A stretch of DNA of 10,868 nt. It comes from Acidobacteriota bacterium (lineage in GTDB: Bacteria; Acidobacteriota; Terriglobia; Terriglobales; Acidobacteriaceae). The translations under genes and the position numbers were made by a program. Every line of letters starts with the position of its first letter. Positions within the stretch are counted from its first letter, which is position 1. Location: positions 1 through 10,868 of the forward strand of contig JAEYQK010000108.1 of NCBI GenBank assembly GCA_023410055.1. Direction: 5' to 3'. Of the stretch, positions 6,526 to 10,868 are shown piece after piece. Under the pieces are notes generated by a model. The model was not told where the DNA came from. It did no database searches and saw nothing but the letters and a program-made list of their open reading frames with translations.

Positions 6526-6563
6526 GGAGCGCACCCTCCCGTGTGGGGGAGGGTGCGGCTCCC
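6526..6563. repeat. hairpin repeat, copy 1 of a dispersed element
   Basis: GGAGC plus GCACCCTCCC (6526-6540) pairs with GGGAGGGTGC (6547-6556) and GCTCC (6558-6562), with G6557 bulged, giving a 15-bp stem and a 6-base loop. It begins six bases after the stop of the PDZ/TPR gene but has no T tract on either strand, so it is a poor intrinsic terminator. Read on the minus strand, 6563-6536 matches 10723-10750 at 24 of 28 positions. Confidence 0.7.
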
Positions 6564-6568
6564 GTCAA

Positions 6569-8632
6569 CTACTGCTTTTCCATCACGATTGTGATTAGAT
6601 CGTCGCGCAGTTTTTCGATCTTCAAACAACGGGCGGCGTTGAACAGATTTGCCCTGATGTACTGGGTCGAGTATCTGGTCTGCTGGTACTTGATCGTGAT
6701 CGTCTTGCCATCGTCGCTGATACTTCCAGAAAGCGGCTGTTCACTGGCAGTAACGGTGCATCCAGTGTCCACAACCTCGAGCTGCGGACCCGACATGGTG
6801 CCTTCGAGCGCGCTGCCTTTGATTGACGCCTTCATCGTAGACGGACCGTTGAAGCGATAGATGTCCTCAACGTAGCCGCCGGGCTTCGTGGCGATCAACA
6901 TGCCGTTTTGCAGCGTCGCCTGCCAGACATGCGTCGGCCTGGCTTTTTCGCGCCACAGTCCCTGAAGCCCCTGGAGGCGGGCGATGGCCGTCTTCTGAGC
7001 AAGAACTCTTTCGAACGACTGCTTCTCGTCGCGGTCGGCGGCATACTCGAGTTTGAAGATCTTGCTCTGTATTTCGTTGACGTCAGCGGCATTCGGCGCG
7101 GCTTTCATGTAAAGTTCGTATGCCGCCATCGCCTGGCGATAGCTTGCGCCTTTCTCGGAGGCCGCTCCGAGTCCGCGATAGGCATCGCCCCACCAAGGAG
7201 CTATCTTGATGGCCTTTTCGAATTCTGCGGCGGCGTCTTCGAAATCGGTCTTGTTCTGCCCCATCTCTATAGCAGCTTGTCCGCGAGCGACGAAGCGTTT
7301 CGCTTCCATCGGAACGTCGGGCGCCGATGACATTTTCAGCGCTGCCGTAATCGCACGTAACCGGAATCGCTGCTCTTCGGGGCTGCCCTTTTCTGCCGTG
7401 CTGAGTCCATTGACGGCCTTGCGTATGGCCTCGGCCGGATCGGAGATCGGTTCTTCGACGGCCGCCACTGCTACTGGCTGCGCAGCGGTCTTGGGACGCG
7501 GCAGTTCGAGCGCACGCTTCCCGATCGCGAGAGCATGATCGGGGAAGCCAAGTCCGTCGAGCACGTCGGCAGCGTTCGTGTAGCCTTCTTTCCACCACGG
7601 CGCCAGCCAGATTACGCCGACCCATTTCTCCTCGGCCTTGTTCATCTCGCCCACGGTCTTCGCCACCTGCGCTGCGGTACGCGCCTGCTTGGCCTGTCGC
7701 GCGACGTCTTCAGAAATCGAAAGAGTCGGATCGAGCTTAGCCTTCAGGTCGACGACCGTACTCACCAACTCCTGCGAAGGCGGAACACTGCGACAGCCAA
7801 CCTCGTCCAGCGCCAGTACGCCGTACTGATCCAGCGCCTTTTGCGTCTGTCCCTGCTCGGCCAACTTCTTCAGATCGGCGGCCATGCGCGAATCCATCGC
7901 CAGGAAGGCCTTGTTCTGCGCGGCACTGAAGTCGTCCATCAGGCGAACGGCCTTGGCCCAAGTGTCGGCGTAATCGGACAGGTATGTCTTCATGGCCGCG
8001 GCATGGTCCGCGAAGATTTCGGGACACTGCGGGCACATCGCTTCGGCGTAGTTGAAGAGCTTGGTGCCGCCGCGCCAGTCTCGGTGGTTGAAACGTGCGA
8101 GCGCGCAACTGGTGTCGGTAAAAGCCTGTTTCGCCTCAGGTATCAGTTTGCATACGGAACTCACGCCCTTGTAGTCGCGTCGCTCCCAGTTCGCCGTGAT
8201 GTTGGGCTGCGCAGCGGATATCTGCGCGAACTCGGGTTCGAATTCGCCGCGGTTGGCAACCTTGACCTTCACGCTGCGAATTTCGTCTCCGCGAACGTAC
8301 GCCACCGTCGCTTCACTCCCAATGCTGCTGCTGGAAACGGCGGTCGTAAGATCGTCGCCCTGGCAGACGCGCTTTCCATTAACGGCCGTGACCACGTCCC
8401 CGGGACGAATGCCCGCGCGCTCCGCGGGCGAGCCGGGCGCAACGTAGTCGACGACAAATGCGCCGGCAGCAAGCCGGCTGGTCTTCACGCCTTCACCGAG
8501 TTGGGAGAACTGGTACGGCGGAACAAAACGCAGTCCAATCGACGGTGCCGCCGCTTGAGCATTGAGGACTACGGGAATGATTGCAGTAATAAGGACGAGA
8601 CAGAACAACACGCGAAGACGCGCAGAAGTCAT
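6569..8632 (-). CDS. secreted PDZ and TPR-repeat protein
   Basis: This 687-residue protein has a signal peptide (hydrophobic 8-23, cleavage near AQA-AA at 27), so it is exported, probably periplasmic. Residues 55-127 are a PDZ domain (YVAPGSPAERAGIRPGDVV, then VNGKRV) of the type that binds C-terminal peptides in envelope proteases, but no protease domain is present. Residues 150-300 are helical with cysteines at 161, 176, 200 and 203, including a CPQC motif. Two TPR-like segments carry APWW motifs, at 344-347 (LAPWWKEGY) and 478-481 (IAPWWGDAY). Residues about 558-687 look beta-rich (GSALEGTMSGPQLEVVDTG, SGSISDDGKTITIKY), like a small lipocalin-type ligand-binding domain; this is tentative. 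AGGGGG lies six bases before ATG 8632. Its role may be a scaffold in the envelope; the exact function is unknown. Confidence 0.82.
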   Translation of the reverse strand: MTSARLRVLFCLVLITAIIPVVLNAQAAAPSIGLRFVPPYQFSQLGEGVKTSRLAAGAFVVDYVAPGSPAERAGIRPGDVVTAVNGKRVCQGDDLTTAVSSSSIGSEATVAYVRGDEIRSVKVKVANRGEFEPEFAQISAAQPNITANWERRDYKGVSSVCKLIPEAKQAFTDTSCALARFNHRDWRGGTKLFNYAEAMCPQCPEIFADHAAAMKTYLSDYADTWAKAVRLMDDFSAAQNKAFLAMDSRMAADLKKLAEQGQTQKALDQYGVLALDEVGCRSVPPSQELVSTVVDLKAKLDPTLSISEDVARQAKQARTAAQVAKTVGEMNKAEEKWVGVIWLAPWWKEGYTNAADVLDGLGFPDHALAIGKRALELPRPKTAAQPVAVAAVEEPISDPAEAIRKAVNGLSTAEKGSPEEQRFRLRAITAALKMSSAPDVPMEAKRFVARGQAAIEMGQNKTDFEDAAAEFEKAIKIAPWWGDAYRGLGAASEKGASYRQAMAAYELYMKAAPNAADVNEIQSKIFKLEYAADRDEKQSFERVLAQKTAIARLQGLQGLWREKARPTHVWQATLQNGMLIATKPGGYVEDIYRFNGPSTMKASIKGSALEGTMSGPQLEVVDTGCTVTASEQPLSGSISDDGKTITIKYQQTRYSTQYIRANLFNAARCLKIEKLRDDLITIVMEKQ

Positions 8633-8700
8633 TTACAGCCCCCTTTTGTGTGTCGAAAGCAGGCCCAGAGGGATTCTGTCACAATGTCACGGCTCGGCGT

Positions 8701-8734
8701 AGTTACTAATGGGGGACGCGAGTTACCTAGGTAA
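8701..8734. promoter_or_regulatory. palindrome and direct repeat between divergent genes
   Basis: TTACCTAGGTAA (8723-8734) is a perfect 12-bp palindrome in the 192-bp region between the divergent PDZ/TPR and TonB-like genes. AGTTAC at 8721-8726 overlaps its left half and is repeated at 8701-8706, exactly 20 bp away (about two helical turns). This is the layout of an operator; no regulator is identified. Confidence 0.4.
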
Positions 8735-8762
8735 GAGCAGGAAGCAGCAGCGCAAAACCTGG

Positions 8763-8793
8763 TGGACGTATTTCGGCACTGACGATGTATACT
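8763..8793 (+). promoter_or_regulatory. candidate promoter for the TonB-like gene
   Basis: TATACT (8788-8793, 5/6 to TATAAT) lies 31 bases before the start codon. The best -35 is TGGACG (8763-8768, 4/6), but with a long 19-base spacer. The -10 context GTATACTTCG is identical over 10 bases to that of the M24-like gene promoter. Confidence 0.4.
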
Positions 8794-8824
8794 TCGCAAC
8801 TGACTTCAACAAGGCGAGGATCGA

Positions 8825-9784
8825 ATGCGTACTGCTAGGCGTGTGCTGTGCGGAGTGGTGCTGGCGACGGCAGCAGTGTGCCTATTCGCTGGAACTGAAA
8901 GAGCGGTTGCTTGTGATAACGGCTCTGCGACTACGCCAAACAATAGTGGCAAAAAGCAGAAGAAGTCCAAGAAGAGAAGCGCGGCAGGGCTGGGAATGCC
9001 GGGCTGCGGAGTGCCTGCTCCAGTCGCTCCACCTGCGCCGAGTCCACTCAATGAATTGCTGCTTGATATTGTCAAACCGGAATACCCGCAAGCTGCACTA
9101 GAGCAGCGCATCCAAGCCACGTTCCAGGTAGGGATTCATATTTCTAGCGACGGTTCACTTGCTGATTTGCGGGTATTTCTGGTTCCGAGAGCGGATCCTT
9201 CTTTTCCCATACAGGGTCTCCCGAGACCAGCCCTGCTCGGCCCTATAGCAGAAGTTCAGACCTTGAACGACGCCGTTGTTGCCGCCGTGAAGCAATGGAA
9301 ATTCAAGCCCGGTACCGATCATGACTGGGGTGGCCAAACTTGGGGTCAGAGCAAGGAGTGGCTTGAGCATTGGTCGAAGCGTTGGGCAACGATTCTGGTC
9401 GACTTTTCGCTGTCAGAAAACGGCGATCCAATTGTCACGTATGATGGCCGCCTCTTCTGGCCCGACGCCAAGAAGAGATTACGTCCGGACCTTGTTTCCG
9501 TTTACGAATGTTGGCAACAGCACAAAGCAAAGGGTGAGCGGGCAGGCGATTGTAGCATCGAAGAGGGCGCTGTGACGCTGCGAGTGACGACGACCGACGT
9601 CCCGGACATCGTGAAAAAGCTCGCATCAGGCGGACTAGATCCACAGCCCGCCTCCCCGAGCCCTAATGTTTATGTTGGCAGGATACTCCTGATAAATCTG
9701 ACAAAGCTGCTGGCAATACGTGAGGTAGTCGCCGTCGACATGATTCCGGAAGGACGGATAACGGATTCCGGGATGGCGCGTTAA
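8825..9784 (+). CDS. exported protein with TonB C-terminal-like domain
   Basis: This 319-residue protein has an N-terminal export signal (RTARR, hydrophobic 7-22, cleavage near AVA-C30). C30 could be a lipid-attachment cysteine, but the motif is not a clean lipobox. A very basic stretch (KKQKKSKKR, 43-51) and a Pro-rich linker (63-74) come before a TonB C-terminal-like domain at 84-163: KPEYPQAALEQRIQATFQVG, IHISSDGSLADLRVF, then LNDAVVAAVKQWKFKPG. These are the family's usual landmarks (PxYP, sDGxl, avkxWxFkP). The rest (164-319), with a Trp-rich start, is unrecognised. TonB itself has a permanent N-terminal membrane anchor, so this is a TonB-domain relative rather than a standard energy transducer. 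GAGG lies five bases before ATG 8825. It is divergent from the PDZ/TPR gene. Confidence 0.75.
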   Translation: MRTARRVLCGVVLATAAVCLFAGTERAVACDNGSATTPNNSGKKQKKSKKRSAAGLGMPGCGVPAPVAPPAPSPLNELLLDIVKPEYPQAALEQRIQATFQVGIHISSDGSLADLRVFLVPRADPSFPIQGLPRPALLGPIAEVQTLNDAVVAAVKQWKFKPGTDHDWGGQTWGQSKEWLEHWSKRWATILVDFSLSENGDPIVTYDGRLFWPDAKKRLRPDLVSVYECWQQHKAKGERAGDCSIEEGAVTLRVTTTDVPDIVKKLASGGLDPQPASPSPNVYVGRILLINLTKLLAIREVVAVDMIPEGRITDSGMAR

Positions 9785-9839
9785 GCAACAGGGGGGACGC
9801 TACAACGACCGGGCACAACCCAGCCCCTCATGAGCGGCG

Positions 9840-9911
9840 CTACGAACCGAGCTTTTCCGTCATCAGCTCGACGTTCGCGATTTCGACGCCGTCGGCCGCG
9901 TTAATGACGCT
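9840..9911 (-). pseudogene. possible 3' remnant of a lost gene
   Basis: On the minus strand 23 codons, opening at AGC just after a TAA (9914-9912) and closing with TAG (9842-9840), read SVINAADGVEIANVEL then MTEKLGS. Nearly every third base is G or C, as in the real genes here, and the peptide reads like genuine protein sequence. There is no start codon with a ribosome-binding site, and the sequence beyond 9914 does not look coding, so this would be only the tail of a gene. The phrase resembles beta-helix enzyme ends (GH28-like), but that is a guess. Confidence 0.3.
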
Positions 9912-10036
9912 TTAGCGACGTTACCTCCGTCCCGCCCTTTACTCTTCTTTACGCACTTTTTTGTGCATTGCCCCCAAGACTCGCGCTCTAATAAGGTGAT
10001 TCTGGCGGCCCACCGCCGAAACGAGAGTGCGCGCAG

Positions 10037-10868
10037 ATGACGACAAATAACAACGGCTTTGCGGTTCGGCTACGCGGCGTTTGCCGTCACTACAAGATGG
10101 GTGCCTCTACCATCAAGGCCGTCGACGGCGTTGACCTCGATGTCCCCACAGGTGAGTTCCTCGCGTTGCTGGGAAGTTCAGGTTCCGGCAAGTCAACACT
10201 GCTTAACCTGATTGCCGGGCTCGATCGACCAACGTCAGGCGAGGTCGTCGTCCAAGGACGCGACCTGGCCAGATTGACACCCGAGGAACTTGCACGCTTC
10301 CGGCGCCAAACCGTCGGCATCGTGTTTCAGGCCTTCAACCTCATTCCGACGATGACCGTGCTGGAAAATGTGGAGTTGCCGATGCGCTTTGCCGAGGTCG
10401 AACGCGGCCTGCGCGACCAGCGGGCGAAGGAAGCCGTCGAGCGTGTTGGGCTTGGTGGACGATTAATGCATCGTCCAGCGGAGTTGTCGGGTGGTGAGCA
10501 GCAGCGTGTTGCACTTGCCCGCGCCCTGGTGAACCGGCCTTCAATCCTCGTTGCCGACGAACCCACGGGCAATCTCGACAGCAAGACCGGAGAGGAAATC
10601 CTGACGCTGATCCGCGAACTGAACACGTCGTTGAAGATGACCATCATCATGGTGACGCACGAAAGCAATCTGGCCGAACGCTTTGCTCGCCGAATCATCT
10701 CCATGTCCGACGGCAGAATCATGGGTGCCGCACCCTTCCCCATAGGGGAGCGACTGTCTGTTTTGTCAAGGCGTAGTAGAGGGGGCGTGGAAAAGACGAC
10801 GGCTGGGCCGCCTTGGAAAACGCAAGCGTTTCCCACTTTCCCACACCCCGGCTGCTACGAGTCTCAGG
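10037..10868 (+). CDS. ABC transporter ATPase, LolD/MacB type (3' end beyond window)
   Basis: This is the ATP-hydrolysing subunit of an ABC transporter of the LolD/MacB/FtsE group, working at the inner membrane with a permease not seen here. All motifs are present: Walker A GSSGSGKST (46-54), Q-loop Q98 (IVFQAFNLIP), signature LSGGEQQR (150-157), Walker B ILVADEP (170-176) with Glu175, D-loop NLDS (179-182) and H-loop H208 (MVTHES). The family normally ends soon after MSDGRI (here 223-228). This frame instead stays open for another 49 codons (GAAPFPIGERLSVLSRRSRG onward) to the window edge, all of it within a structured repeat. The tail is probably not functional protein, and the stop lies outside the window. 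ATG 10037 has only a weak GAGAG upstream. Lipoprotein release or macrolide/peptide export are both possible. Confidence 0.88.
   Translation, partial: MTTNNNGFAVRLRGVCRHYKMGASTIKAVDGVDLDVPTGEFLALLGSSGSGKSTLLNLIAGLDRPTSGEVVVQGRDLARLTPEELARFRRQTVGIVFQAFNLIPTMTVLENVELPMRFAEVERGLRDQRAKEAVERVGLGGRLMHRPAELSGGEQQRVALARALVNRPSILVADEPTGNLDSKTGEEILTLIRELNTSLKMTIIMVTHESNLAERFARRIISMSDGRIMGAAPFPIGERLSVLSRRSRGGVEKTTAGPPWKTQAFPTFPHPGCYESQ
10723..10868. repeat. structured repeat, copy 2 of the dispersed element
   Basis: The first 28 bases (10723-10750) match the hairpin at 6563-6536 in 24 positions. Next come imperfect 24-bp arms at 10772-10795 and 10836-10859 (19 of 24 paired plus one wobble). Inside these arms is a second hairpin, GGAAAACGC (10815-10823) with GCGTTTCCC (10826-10834), eight of nine paired around an AA loop. 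The whole could fold as a branched structure. It overlaps the 3' part of the ABC ATPase frame and may continue past the window. Confidence 0.6.

Noticed and set aside
6465..6629. 55-codon upstream extension of the helix-hairpin-helix gene
   Set aside because: It runs through the hairpin repeat and into the end of the PDZ/TPR gene, and would put the membrane helix behind an unlikely leader.
7535..8734. 399-codon open frame on the plus strand
   Set aside because: It is opposite the PDZ/TPR gene; the minus-strand reading has a signal peptide, PDZ and TPR motifs, this one none.
9953..10010. GCAC-T6-GTGC hairpin and TTGCCC/TAATAA as a promoter for the ABC ATPase
   Set aside because: The stem is only four pairs, and the -35/-10 match is poor with a 15-base spacer; not enough to call.
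1..10868. CRISPR array, tRNA, rRNA, insertion sequence or phage genes
   Set aside because: I saw no regularly spaced repeats with spacers, no cloverleaf with CCA-type ends, and no transposase, integrase or phage structural motifs.

Overview
The window is GC-rich bacterial chromosomal DNA with eight recognisable protein genes, one of them cut by the right edge, and a small membrane-protein gene cut by the left edge. The mix suggests a Gram-negative soil bacterium: an outer-membrane barrel, a TonB-type domain protein, a LolD/MacB-type ATPase, and long PDZ/TPR proteins carrying 'APWW' motifs. I would guess Acidobacteriota from general resemblance, but no marker gene here proves it.

Left part (1-4660), sugar metabolism. 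A tiny one-helix membrane protein overlaps an L-fucose isomerase-like enzyme that ends at a strong intrinsic terminator. Facing it on the minus strand are a creatinase/M24-fold protein that has lost most of its metal ligands and a clear xylulokinase. An isomerase making a ketopentose and a kinase making D-xylulose 5-phosphate would feed the pentose phosphate pathway. The M24-like protein may act on a related substrate, but its role is unknown. xylB has its own terminator and the M24 gene a plausible promoter of its own. A 10-bp inverted repeat in the xylB leader could hide its GTG start.

Middle (4610-6465). A 543-bp divergent gap holds an intrinsic-terminator hairpin with no gene to terminate, preceded by smaller hairpins (possible small RNA). 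Then comes an Omp25/31-like outer-membrane barrel gene, convergent across a shared terminator with a small gene encoding a membrane helix, an arginine-rich heptapeptide repeat and a helix-hairpin-helix domain.

Right part (6520-10868). A large secreted PDZ/TPR protein is divergent from an exported protein with a TonB C-terminal-like domain. The shared 192-bp upstream region has a perfect 12-bp palindrome. A short, strongly coding-like remnant on the minus strand follows. Last is an ABC transporter ATPase whose reading frame runs without a stop through a structured repeat to the window edge. A 28-bp piece of that repeat (24/28 identical) also lies in the hairpin between the helix-hairpin-helix and PDZ/TPR genes, so this is a dispersed repeat family.

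I see no phage, insertion sequence, CRISPR array, tRNA or rRNA. The best candidates for something undescribed are the metal-site-less M24 protein in a sugar locus, the orphan terminator/small-RNA candidate, and the dispersed hairpin repeat fused to the ABC ATPase frame.
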